A program made the position numbers and the translations under genes. DNA of 64,000 bases. Source: Erythrocercus mccallii (Eukaryota; Chordata; Aves; Passeriformes; Dicruridae). Numbering within the stretch: the stretch's first letter is position 1; the number at the start of each line of letters is the position of its first letter. The stretch is from positions 124,001 through 188,000 of the forward strand of contig VZRG01000451.1 in NCBI GenBank assembly GCA_013397435.1, read 5' to 3'. Of this stretch, positions 13,001 to 24,382 are shown piece by piece. The notes under the pieces are model-generated. The model did no database searches, was not told the origin of the DNA, and saw only the letters and a list, made by a program, of their open reading frames with translations.

Positions 13001-16000
13001 CTGGAGATGTTTTCCCCTCAGAGAAGTGGGCCATCCAGAGTAGTGCTGGGGAAAAGAGATGGTTAAAAAGAGAAAAAAAAAGATGGAAAAAAAAAGCCAA
13101 AATTGTGGAAATAATTTGTGTATTAGTATACCACAGTTGTTGCATTTATCCATCGGCATTCAAAAACATCTGGGACAGCATCTTAAAGTAAACAATGTTC
13201 ACAGGGCCATCTGGACAAAACTGCAGGCAAAAATTAAAGCATAAGCATATGGAAAAGCAGATTTTTCTCTTCCCTTCAGCAGTACAGGATGACAAATGTC
13301 AAACCTAGATCTGTCCACGCTTCACTGTGCTGTGCTTTGCAGCACCACCTGGCTCTCCTTGCACAGCCACCAAATATGGACAGCACTGCCACAGCGGACC
13401 ATATCTGCAGGGCAAACTCAATAAAAGCATTTCACTTCATGGTTAAATGGCAGCTTCACACAAGTAGCAAGGTTCCATTTGCTGAACCTTACATATAAAT
13501 TATTTAAGGGAGGGAAAACAAAGCCAAAGCATCCAGCTTTGTGATAAGAGCTGGATGAATATGCAATTACAAAACACAGTAAATGAGAACCAGACATTCG
13601 ATTGCCACAAAGCTGGATAATTAGTATAGGAATAAGGAGAAGTAGTAGGAAATTAGAAAAATGTCTGGATGTTGGTATCAAAGTTAGGAACCTCCTTTCA
13701 TTCAGAAGGTTTTAATTACTGCCTCTTGATTTTTAAATAATTTTAAAAACACAATCCATATGACATTTTACTATGTTTTTTGTATCTGTGAAAAAGTCCT
13801 GACAGAAAAGTGCTGCTTTGCCATTACAGACATTACCTGCTGCCTTGCTTACAACACACAGATATTTTTAAGTACATATACAGAGCCAGAGGAGGGACAG
13901 CAGTTTTTAATTTAGCTCTGCTCAATGTCCCCAGCTCAGTGATAAATGACAGACAGGCCTGAAGCTGAATGTTTACTTGACATGTGAAGAGTTGATCAGT
14001 CTTAATAGAACATGCTGGTAATGACTGTGATAACTAATACTTCTACAGATTGGGGCTGGAGGGTCCTTCTGCAAGATTAACCCAAGGCTACAAGCATGTT
14101 ATTAATCAAAAAGCTAATATGTAATTTTTTTAAGTGAATTTGCACTGAACAACTGTTTCATGGACCCTTGCCGACTCAAACTTGCAATCCTATAATTTAA
14201 CACGTGTGCTTTTGGGTATGAAAAGTGACTTTTAAGTCAGTATATACACAAGGATCCCAGTCGAAGGATTCCATCAAAACGGCTGTCATCTGCTGCTGCC
14301 CACAAGGACCTTCAGCTCCCAGCATAACAGACTAAAAGTAGTCCAAGTCATTCGTCCACATGCAGTAGTATTTGTTATAAAGGACCTTGTTAACATTAAT
14401 AAGAGCAAGATGGGTGAAAAGCACTGAAGTAATTAAATTCAGACAGACTTCTGTCATTAATTAATCTTTTAGAGAATTGACATGGTGACCCTTAAGCTCT
14501 CTGCCTTTCTCAGGTAGTGTGGACATCAGCCCTAGGCAGGCCTGTCCATCCACAGCAGGGACAGAGTATCCCACTGTTCCTGGGACTCACGTTCAGACCA
14601 TGCCCCTCTGTCAGACTCTGCTGTTTTGCAGCACAGGTGACCCTTCTGATGCAGCCATACAAGGAAAACTCTCACCTGAGCTGTGCTTTGATGACCAGAA
14701 CCTTTGACAAAGTGTATCTGCCTGCAGAGACACTCTGCTTGAGCACTCTGCCAAAATCCACTGCCTAGCTCTCCCATCCAGATCATCACACCCTACTAAC
14801 CACCTCTCTGTAGGCACCAGGTCAGTGCCCACCTCTGGTCCCACCATGATATCCACCACCAGCTCTCAGACAAAAGAGAGTTGCTTCTGTACATAGACAC
14901 AGCCTCACACTTGGCAAAGCTTCCCGACACCACCCTGCTCTCCCCAAGCTAGAAAGCCCCCTTCCCACCAGAGCCCTGGGAAGAAGGGCAGCAGAAGCTG
15001 CTCCTTTGCTACAGCTCTTGCCTGTAAAGCACCCTTTTCTTGCTGCTCTTTTCTGCAGCTTCTCTTGTGCCTGCTCTGCTCACCCGTGGTCCTGTCCCAT
15101 AAGCTCTCCGGAGGCAGGGAACACTGCTTTGTCCCACAGCTGCTCAGTACCAGCCTCATGGGCAGTGACTGAGATTCCTCAGCCAAACATTAGCATAGAC
15201 AAGCATTCATTCCACAAAGCAGAGCCACTTACTGCACCAGGTGTACAAGCACACGGTGCCAACACATCCACTTGCAAAAGGAAACTTATTGTGGGTTCCC
15301 TATCAATTTGTTTTGCCAGCATTTCAAACGTTTGCAGCGCGCAGACTTCTGTACTGCCTTTGCTGAAACTGATCTGTGTCTGGGGGTGCAGATGGTATGC
15401 AAGCAAGAAGACAAATGACATCAAATTTTTTTTCAGCCAGGGGAGTAAGCACTTTTGCTCATATTTTCAATGCAACTTTTTTTTTTTTTTTAATTAAAAT
15501 TAAGGGTTCCAGAAATACGCACTTTTTTCCAAGGTCAAGCCTTTTTTATTGAATACAACTCTGGTACTTCAGCTGAAGGCCTTCATAGTAAAAGCAAGGT
15601 TAATAGACTGCCTTTCTTTTACCACATTCTCATCGTGCAGTACTATGAAATGCTACTGAATTGTCTGGCACTCCTTTTCTATCTAAAAAATTTAAATATT
15701 TTTTCAACACTGTACAACAATGAGAATCCAACCTTTAGAAAAACAGTCTGTTTTTTTTCTGAAATAGTCACTAGCTTTACAGTTTAAATGCCCAGTTTTT
15801 CTAGCAGTGTTACAACCCTACCAAATCAAAGATTACAAACCTCAAGTAATTTTATTTCTCTGAGTCTTGCCACAATGTTATAAACTGGAAAAGAGATCTG
15901 CACAGTGTGGAAGAGCAACCTATTCAAGGACTGCTTTTGATCCTCTATGCTCAGATGACTTGTGTTACTCCTCACAAGTAAAAAAAGTATGTGGACAGGA

Positions 16001-19000
16001 AAGGTAAGAATATGTGGTTAAAAATGACAGAATGCCTAAAAAAATTTTTTGTCAATGATTCAGTTTTCATTCCTTTGCAAGGAGGTTATTAGCAACTAAG
16101 CTAATTTGAAGGAAAATGTCTGACTAATAACAAAAATATCTTTTTGCCAAAGTGTATTTCAGATGCAGAGAATCAACATAATCTGTTTTATTTTGTTAGT
16201 TAATTTTAAGTAGATAGAATGATCTTCTATGACTCCAAACTACATGTAGTAAAAGCCACTTGGAAAAGAATACCATTTTTTTCAATATGATCCTTTGTCA
16301 ATTGCTAATATCCACAGCAGAATGCAAATCTCCCAAGTTATTCATCACACTACCTGTTTTTCCATACAAGTCTGCAACTCCCACATGTACTGTAAAATTT
16401 TATCTATTTTTATACATCTGTTACAGCCATCAAACAAAAATCAAGTTTCTAACTTTCACTTATTGGCAAATCTGAGCAGCTGAACTTACTAGCAAAACCT
16501 CACTCCTCTGCTTGCCTCTCCCAACAATAAATTTAACTACAAAATTCAAGAATATATCATCTTTCTTCCTTCCCATTTTATTGTCACACAAACCTATTTA
16601 ATTAACTGCACTATAAAAAGTATGCAATCTTATGTTTCCACCAACATATAATTTGGCTTTTGTAAAGGAAAATACGCATAAGATTCACTTTTAAGACTGC
16701 AAAACAATTTGTTTTCTCCAGTAAATGAGCAGACACACAGATTGCAATGTCTCAGCATGGTTCCTGTGTACTACATGTGCATTATGTCCATGTGAAGCTC
16801 ACAAGTGTGCCACACGGACAATACTGCACCTGCCTTTCTGTGGAAATCATCACGGCCTGCTAACCTTCTCCACAAAACAAATTTCTGGGTGGTACACCCT
16901 AGAAAGCAATCTTGCTTTTTTCTTCCAGCTTGTGCCCAACATGACCTCTTAACCAAACAGACTCCTCTAAAAAAAAAAGGGAAAAAAAAAAAGAAAAGAG
17001 CAGGCATTGCTGGGTACAACAAACCATAGGATCAGATGTGAAAATCACACAGCTGCAAGCATTCTTTTGGGAACCCAGCACTGGGATTTATCTCAATCGC
17101 TTAATGTAATTACAAAAGTCAGTCATGTAGTAGTAATGTAATTTGCACATTTTTACAGCTGAAGTGAAGTTGAATCTTTATGAGAGGCCGAATGAAAAGC
17201 AGGGATCCTGCTGCCACACTATTCCACCACATTAGTACCAAATGACAAGCATTTTGCTTTTGTTTATTTTCCAAGATGCATTAATTAGGAAATCTATATA
17301 ACCCTCCCTCACATGTTTCAACTGATCATTTTATCTTTAAATGAATCCTGCACTTTTGAGAACTGAAAAAAAATCCTAGCAGCTCTCATTTGCTACTTAA
17401 TCCAGGTTCATACTGCATTTCTACAGAAATTTCTACACAATGCTATTTGAATTTTAATGATGCACCATGCCAACCAGTTGTACAACAGAAAGAAATCCAG
17501 ACGTAAGATGAATTCTTGTTACAGTGCCACATTCTGCTATGAGAACTGTCTTCACTTTGCTTTTTCAGAAAGAAATGGAAAAGCAATTGGGAAAAAAGCA
17601 CAAGATTGATTTTTAAGTGAGAAATATGAATTAATTGTTTCTTAATTAAGAAACAACTACTTGTTTCTCATAAGTTATTTTTCTTTTTTAAAATTAGCTT
17701 GTTTTTATGGGTGAATATAGAAAATAAATTTTAAAAATCTATACCAACTAATAATTTAAACAATGATAGTTACACTGAAAATACAAATGGAACATGAAAT
17801 AAAATGTTACATTAAAAAAAATTAAACCAAAACAAAAGTAGAGTTAATTTGCACAGTAATACATCATGCCCTTTTGTGTTCTGGACAATAGCATGAATTA
17901 TATTTCAATTTCAGATTTTATTTTTTCAGAATCCCTAAAGGTACTCTAATTTAAAGAAAAGTAAAAAAACTTAGATAGATTTCTGTAAGGGAAGTATCAA
18001 GTCTGTCATTTATCAAAATGAACCAAAAGTGCCAATTCTGGCCGGGAATTCCCTGTCATGCACACCAGTCATTTACGAATACACGGCTGTTTTCCAGCCT
18101 CTTCCAGCAAAGAGCCTGGCCCAAAAACAGTCCCAGGCAAAGAGCTTTTCTGTCTTTTCCTTGCCACTCTGGAAAACTCGACAAATCATCTTTAAGTGAA
18201 CATTCCCAGAGCTTTAAGGAATGCAATCCAAACTGCTCAACACAGACAGAGTGGAGAGGGTCACAGACTCTCACTTTAAAACATCACTGAAGTAGACACA
18301 CACACATTTTATGCATGAATCCAAGCTTGCACTTGAGCCTCAACCCTTTCCAGAATGGAGCAAGAGACACGACTGCCCTGCAGGAGCGACCCTGGCATGC
18401 TCAGACCTCCCACTGCCAAGGCAGGCACCCTGCAAGGCTATATCTAAGCCCTAAACAAAAAAAATACAACTTTGGTTCCAGTGCAGCAAAGTTTCCAGTT
18501 ATATCAGCAAACATTTATATGAAATGTAAGCATTTTCAAAACAGAGTATCAAAATGAAACACAAATGCATATTCAGCAGAAACATATGCCACCCTGCTCT
18601 TATATAAATATGCTTACTTTTCCTGAGTTAGTTGCTTAATTTAAGACATTCCACAGAAAACTTCTAATCTTCTTAATCTGAAAGCTTTCACAAATTAAGA
18701 ATCTAAGCCATGAGGCACAAAGCTGTATCACTCAGAAAATCTTATCCAGCAGTACAATAATGAATAAAATTGTTTTCATTACATTAACTGAAAAAAAACC
18801 ACCACAGCATTTTCATCTGCAAGAAAGCTGCAACACCCATTTATTATATATAAATTGAAACTAAAGCTGTGAATAGAAATGAAATCACATGCCATATTTT
18901 CACTGCTCCAAGAAAAAAAGATGCAGAAGGTAGCAATATATCAATTTATTAAAATTGAATAATTTAATATACAACCTGCGACTAGGATCAAAATATCATA

Positions 19001-22000
19001 TTTTTGAGCAGACTTTAATTTTTTCCCTCAAAAAATATTTAAAGTCTCTTAAAACCAATAGGATTTATGCACATGCAGCTAGAAGAATAGTTAGTGTAAT
19101 TCTGTAAGGCAACTGTTCTCCTTTCTTACTTCTAACTGGTTGATTATTTCTGCTAAAAGATGCAACCAGTTGTTTCAGAAGTTTTACTCAAGCTGGGTTT
19201 TGAGAAGCAGATGCGGAATTCAATGCACTCTCTAAGTCACAAGCCAGAAATGCTCCCAAGTGTGTTACAGCAGGGATGAATAACATCAACATTATCAATG
19301 GTAGACAGCTGAGGGCCACACATACAAAGTTCTATCGACTATCACACATATTGAGAAGGTATAGTATGCTCTTAATATAAGAAAATAATTTCATACTATC
19401 TTATTTTAATAGAGATGACCATTCTATCAATTAAAACCAAACCTTAAAAATGGACATGACATCCAACAACTAGAAAATCCACTTAAACAAATCTAGCTAC
19501 CTGTGAAGAACAAGTTTAAATCAAAAAACTTTAAGCTGTGATATATCCACACCAAGAAAATTAAATTAATTTATAGTGAATTTATAGTGTACGCTTCAAC
19601 ATATTTTTATGCATTAATTTATGATTAATTTATTCATTTATATGGCCTTATTTAAGGTAACAACTCCTCTATGGTAAACTTTCTTTGCTAAAGACAAAAT
19701 TTGGAAAAACTGTCCTATAGCGCCCAAAATATTTTTAAAATATAATCATACTGGAGAAAGAAAGTGACATTATGTTTTGACAGGCTTCCCCACATAGCTT
19801 TGCAATTATAAATTACATTATGGTCACATTGTACATAATTTTTCACTTGTATTTTTAATATGACTGAAAATCTGAAATGCTTATTTTTAGAGACAGTACC
19901 TTACAGCTGTTTCCATATAAAACTATTTGCCCAAACTTACTTGGTTCAGCCCTGGCACCATATTTCTGAAGGAAGTCAACTATCTGAGCCAAAACCTTCT
20001 TGTTGCAATGTGTTGACAGCTCTTCATCACATTCATAACACCTAAACAAAGAAGAAACAGACTGGAATTCAGGGCATGCACATCCCAGCTCCAGCAAATC
20101 TCCCAAACAACCTTACACAGATTACTTAAGCTCTCAGTTTCAATTTTTCACACTACAGAATGGAATAGAATTGACATATGTGAGCATATATTGACATATA
20201 TGCTCTTCTATAGATCAGTCCCAATTCACTGTGGTCTTTACAGATTTAAATAACTTCAGAGAATACAAAGGACAAACACATATTGCCTCCAGAAAGCCTA
20301 CTTTCCTCTACAGAAAGCATGAATTTTATCAGTCAGAATAATTCTTTATCATGAGAAGACACTGCTTTAAGTGAAGTCCTTATGTACAGGCACACACAAA
20401 CACCTGCATACCGATTCTTACCATATGATCCATGTGCTGAGGTTGATAACGATGCAATGAGGTTCTGTGCGTGCAGTTTGGAAGTGTTTCAGAGAATGCT
20501 GGCCTTCTGAATTCTTACTACATCCCTAAAAATGGATACATCAACCCGGGCAGGGGAGAGGGAAGAAGGAAAAGATTATATTATTAGTAAATAAACTATA
20601 AAACCTCCACTTTTCAAAATTAGACAAGAAGCTATTCTGCCCTACTTATTTAGCATTCATAAGAATTGAGAGGATTTAACTTTCTCATCTTTCCTACTTG
20701 GAAAAATCACTTTAAAAAATACAGAGATTTATTAAGTTTGTTCTAACTGAATAGAAATAATTCCTAGCTTTTGGATTAGTATTGAATAAATATCAACAGA
20801 CAAAAGATTGTATCATTCCCAAAAGCAAGAATGCTTTAGTAATTGTTAATTAAACAACTATGTAGCATATTTGGTCCATAGAGTATCAAGGAAGAGGACA
20901 GCATAGGTAACCCTCACTGCTCAAGAATGTCAAATGCATTCCAGACAGCAAATGAAAAAAGAACGTAAAACAAAACTGCTCAGAACACACCATTTATGTA
21001 CAGCAATTTCAAGAGAAAGCATTTGCAATGTTCAAGTATCAACAGAGTGGGACTTAGATTCAGGACTGGTCTCTGAAGAGGCATGAGTTTTAGAAGCTGT
21101 TAACAACCTGAACATGAAGAAGCACACAGAATGAATTCCTTTTAAAAGCCCTCCGTAATGGAAATTTTTCAAACAAGATATGTGAGTCCTCCTCAGATCT
21201 AGTTAACTATCTTCTGAACCCTGTGAATAGCATGTTTCTTTGCAAAATCAAATCTGTTCCTATTATACTGGTAGGAACTGGCTTCTATAGTAAGACCTAC
21301 TGAAATTCCAACAAAATTGTGAAATGCTTTGTTCACGTTAACTATTGGCTGAACCAAGCCTGACACTGCCCATAAACTGAATTCTGCTGTACCAAGCAAA
21401 TCTTTTTCTTTATTTCACTCCCAGGGCACAAATCTGTGAAAGCCCTTGGGGTTACGACCTGCCATTTAAACTCTGAGGCCATGATTTGACATTATAACTG
21501 ATCCAAACTAATGGCTAGTTGCCGCAAGAGCAGCAGTCTCACTCCAGCACAGCCCCTTCCCCCTGGTTTCAATCACATCTAGCCACTGAGTGTCCACAGC
21601 AAAAGCTCATTCACCATGTTTTGTTTTTCATTCATTCCTATTTATGGGAACTTTTGCCAGAAGAGCCAGCTGAACGGATACAATTTGCAGCCACACAGTT
21701 CCCAAGCCAATTCTCTGTAAGTGGCAAGAGGATGCAGGTAAGAACAGAGAAAAGGCAGGACTGTCATTTACTAATCGTGATGGCACACTGCACTGTGAGA
21801 CGTAAAGCTAACCCTAAACACTGCCAAAAATGAGACAGGAATGTAAGGTCACATCCCACTTTGTGAGGAAGATGAAGCAGGGACTCTCACAACTAAGCAC
21901 TTATGTCACACTGTTCCTCTGGAGGTAATGAGATGCCAAATAGACAAGGATCCACCACAGTGGTATCCTTTAGAAACTCTACCTCCTCAAACTGAGCACA

Positions 22001-24372
22001 CATGCTTACCTGAGAGCCACATTTGAGACACAGCCAGATGTCTGAAGGCGCCACGGGCTCACCATCACTCATCCGCCTCTCCTTCAGGCATTCTGCACAG
22101 ATTGACCACACGCTCTGAGCCACAGCTCTCTTCACATGATGCACATCCACTGCTTGGCTCACGTGCTGGCAGGTTAACCCTACAGAAAATAACACAAACT
22201 CGCTTTTATCCATCAAAAATAATAGCTATGAAAGAGAGCACATGTACACTGAAAGACCACATTCTTCGATGAATTCAGCATTAGGAAAAAAACAGCAAAG
22301 AATTAAAGCAGGAAAGATCAGCCAGCTGCTCCCCACACACTGAATTTTATGAAGGAATCTCTTTCAGTCTTTCCGTAATGGAAATATTTTTCAAGTCAAT
22401 AAATGCCACCTCTTAAAACCAGAGAAACTACTTTGTACAAAAGTACAAAGATTATTTTTGTACAAAACTAATTTCCCTGATTTTTGACAATAAAATAATA
22501 GATAAATCTATTTTTGCAAATAACAACATAGGCATTGACCTCTTTTCAACCCATAAAGAAAGATTTTCAAATACTCATGCATCCCTACTACAACTGCTCA
22601 TTCTGAACGTGAAATCAACCATTCTTCCCTGTCATATTTTTTGCACAAATTCCACTATATCACAGAATAAGGCAGGTTTGAAGTAACCTCTGAAAGCCAT
22701 CTTGTCCAAGCCCTGACTTAAAGCAACGCCAAATACTAATTTAGATCTGTTTGCTCATGGCTTTGTTCAGCCGAGTGTTGAATACCTTCAAGGACTAAGG
22801 CTTCACCAACTCACTAGAAAATCAGGTTTCTGTCTGACCATCCTCAGAGTAAATATAAAATCATTTTCCTCACACCTAGTCAAATTTTCAATGCCCTAAA
22901 TCTGGTCTATTGCCTTCAGTCCTCTCATTGTGGATCTCCTACAAGAATCTGGTTCTGCTTTCTCTGTAACTACCATCAGGCAGTCAGTGAAAGAAATTAT
23001 ACTTCCACTCCTTTGGCTAAACAAAGACATTCCCTTCAGCCTCTCTTCCCACATCATGCTCTTAATCTCCTTAAAAATGTGGAGGGGATAAACCACTTGC
23101 CTCACTGACAAGTCAGCCTTTCTTGTAAGAGAGAGCCCACAACTGGGCACAGTTCTCCCAATGATGTCCCACAAGTGCTGAAAAGATGGAAAGAATCACC
23201 TGCCCATCCTGCACTCTCATTAATACAGTCTTGCGTACAGTAGGCACAAAAAGCACAGCTTGGTTTTATTCAGCATGTGCATTAGGACCTGCAGGACCTT
23301 TTCTGCAAAGCTGTTTTAATTCCCACCCTGTAATGGCACATGGTTATGCCCAGGTGCCAAACTCTCCATTTGCCATTGGTGAACAGTGAGAAGCTTCTGC
23401 TGCCCATTTCTCCAGCCAGTCTAAGTCACTCTGAATGGCAGATCTATCCTCCTGCATATCAACTGCTCTCCTCAATTTGTTGCCATGAAGAGATGGCAGA
23501 GCACAGGCTCACAATTACATCAACCAGTTTTTTCAGTGCTTTCAGATGCATTCCATCTGACCCCATGGATCTGTATGCATCCAATTTGTTTAACAGTTCT
23601 CAATCTACTCTGGACAATATATCCCAGAGTCTGCCATTAAGGTCACAAACCAGGGAGAATCAAGTGCAGAGCTTACATGTGAAGACAGACGCAAAGGCAG
23701 AATTAAGTTCTTCAGCCTTTTCCCACATCCTGTGTCCCTGGAAACCCTGCCCCTTCACACAGCAGGTTTGCACTCATCCTAGTCTTAATTTTACTGCCAC
23801 TGTATCATCTTACATGCGACAGGCTCATCTTACTCTCTACACTCCTCACTAGATCCAATTCTAACTGAAGTTGCTTTACCTAATCCCTAATCCTGCACAT
23901 TCCAGACCTCTGCAAGGGCAGCCCAAACCTGCCTCCATCCTCTCTGCCATTCCTTTCTCCCTCTGAGCTCAGCTGGAAGCTCCCTGTTCAGCCACACAGC
24001 CTCCTGCCATGAGTGCTTGACTTCACGTGTAGAGGAAAGGACCATTACACTTTGAAGAGGTTGTCACTGAAGATCAACCAACTCTCCAGCCCTTCAGGGA
24101 AGTCATGCAGTGTAACAACTGGTCATGTCATAAACACTTGGCTGGGGATATTTCTGTTATAAATTCAAACAAGAAAAGTATTTCATGGTACCAATAATTT
24201 GTAGTTTTCATTAGTTAACATGGAAGTTATTATCAACTCAACTTCAGGACAAACATCACCCTATGTATTTACCTGAAATATCATCTGAAGAGTCCTCATC
24301 CTGTGGCCTGTTCGGCCTTTTGCTTCTCTTTGGCTTCTCAGGGTTGGTTCTTGATGGATCTTTCACCCGCAT
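7056..24372 (-). CDS. USP45: Ubiquitin carboxyl-terminal hydrolase 45, 5' half (partial)
   Basis: Deubiquitinase of the USP family; the human protein is linked to DNA repair through removal of ubiquitin from ERCC1. Seven coding exons, in transcript order: 24372-24273 (ATG), 22179-22010, 20525-20422, 20041-19941, 11415-11270, 10016-9921, 7186-7056. All have AG/GT borders on the minus strand and their phases chain without a break, giving 848 coding bases (282 codons plus two bases). The protein starts MRVKDPSRTNPEKPKRSKRP, a basic, probably disordered N-terminus with an acidic patch. A zinc-finger UBP domain follows (GLTCQHV, CAECLKERR, WLCLKCGSQGC, HSLKHF, WCYECDE), then the Cys box NLGNTCFFNAVMQ. 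USP16 is the nearest relative, but the TCQHV...VKRA wording and the neighbours TSTD3 and CCNC favour USP45. The catalytic His/Asp region lies outside the window. Confidence 0.93.
7886..8538 (+). mobile_element. Solo LTR of an ERVL-like endogenous retrovirus
   Basis: A 653-bp segment starting TGTCCTAGGG and ending CCAGGACA, flanked on both sides by the identical 5-bp sequence actgc (7881-7885 and 8539-8543). That is the expected mark of integration for an ERVL-type element. Its wording (gactttatgatgcttgtatc, then the gcttgttaaataaacagg block) matches LTRs I recognise from songbird genomes. A polyadenylation signal AATAAA sits at 8408-8413, about three-quarters through, as expected for the R region. 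No internal viral genes remain, so it is a recombined solo LTR. It lies in a USP45 intron, antisense to the gene. Confidence 0.85.
8544..9920. other. USP45 intron, remainder after the LTR
   Basis: No exon, RNA gene or clear repeat seen on either strand between the LTR and the exon at 9921. The short open frames here have no recognisable content. Confidence 0.6.
9921..10016 (-). CDS. USP45: USP45 exon directly following the Cys-box exon
   Basis: A 96-bp, 32-codon exon encoding NLAQTHVLNELMYEIKEKGT and the following residues to DSQL. It is phase 0 on both sides. The acceptor is preceded on the minus strand by an exceptionally long T-rich tract (10021-10077). Donor is GTAAGT. Confidence 0.92.
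10021..10077 (-). repeat. Homopolymer tract forming the polypyrimidine tract of a USP45 acceptor
   Basis: The plus strand is almost pure A from 10023 to 10073, with a T pair at 10035-10036. Read on the minus strand this is about 50 bases of T ending just before the ccttaag acceptor of the exon at 10016. Length is likely polymorphic and may be unreliable in the assembly. Confidence 0.85.
11270..11415 (-). CDS. USP45: USP45 exon carrying the catalytic Cys box
   Basis: Encodes the linker between the zinc finger and the protease domain, then VKGINNLGNTCFFNAVMQ. This is the USP Cys box: the Cys after GNT is the nucleophile and the Asn two residues into NLGN helps form the oxyanion hole. Phase 1 in, phase 0 out. 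Acceptor is ttgtag, donor GTAAGA. All key residues are intact. Confidence 0.95.
11416..19940. other. Large USP45 intron between zinc finger and Cys box
   Basis: 8.5 kb of AT-rich sequence without a supportable exon. Most of it is unremarkable. Two self-complementary AT-rich sites occur (12621-12640 and 17635-17656). A stretch near 14.5-15.45 kb is clearly richer in G+C than its surroundings but has no recognisable coding or repeat content. A near-continuous A/T block runs about 19.54-19.66 kb. Confidence 0.6.
17635..17656. repeat. 22-bp perfect palindrome
   Basis: The 22 bases centred on ttaattaa read the same on both strands (arms ttgtttcttaa). It is AT-rich and intronic. It has no known role and could be chance. 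Confidence 0.9.
19941..22179 (-). CDS. USP45: USP45 zinc-finger UBP domain exons
   Basis: Three exons (22179-22010, 20525-20422, 20041-19941) encode the whole ZnF-UBP domain, the fold that in related USPs binds the free C-terminus of ubiquitin or acts as a scaffold. Candidate zinc ligands visible in order are the Cys and His of GLTCQHV, the Cys pair of CAECLKE, the pair of CLKCGSQGC, His residues around GQHSLKHF and EPHC, and the pair of WCYECDE. The domain ends with a helix, NKKVLAQIVDFLQKY. Phases 1/0, 0/2 and 2/1 join cleanly. The two small introns (1.48 kb and 380 bp) contain nothing else I can identify. Confidence 0.92.
22660..24115 (-). mobile_element. Old, full-of-stops CR1 LINE fragment
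   Basis: The plus strand begins with a degraded CR1 3'-end signature (cagaataaggcaggtttgaag, then ccatcttgtccaagcc). It continues through phrases typical of inverted CR1 ORF2, such as ccagtctaagtcactctgaatggc near 23414, tctgaccccatggatctgtatg near 23556 and gaagctccctgttcagcc near 23971. No intact reading frame remains, so the copy is old. It ends about 160 bp from the USP45 start-codon exon, inside the intron that follows that exon. Confidence 0.75.
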
Positions 24373-24382
24373 CTGTTGCTTA
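24273..24382 (-). CDS. USP45: USP45 first coding exon
   Basis: Contains ATG at 24372-24370 preceded by ten bases of 5' UTR (acceptor tgtcttag before TAAGCAACAG). It encodes the basic N-terminus MRVKDPSRTNPEKPKRSKRP and the acidic DEDSSDDIS. Donor GTAAAT follows the first base of the Gly codon of GLTC. The acceptor shows that at least one upstream noncoding exon exists, presumably in the CpG block at 33-34 kb. I could not place it. Confidence 0.92.
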
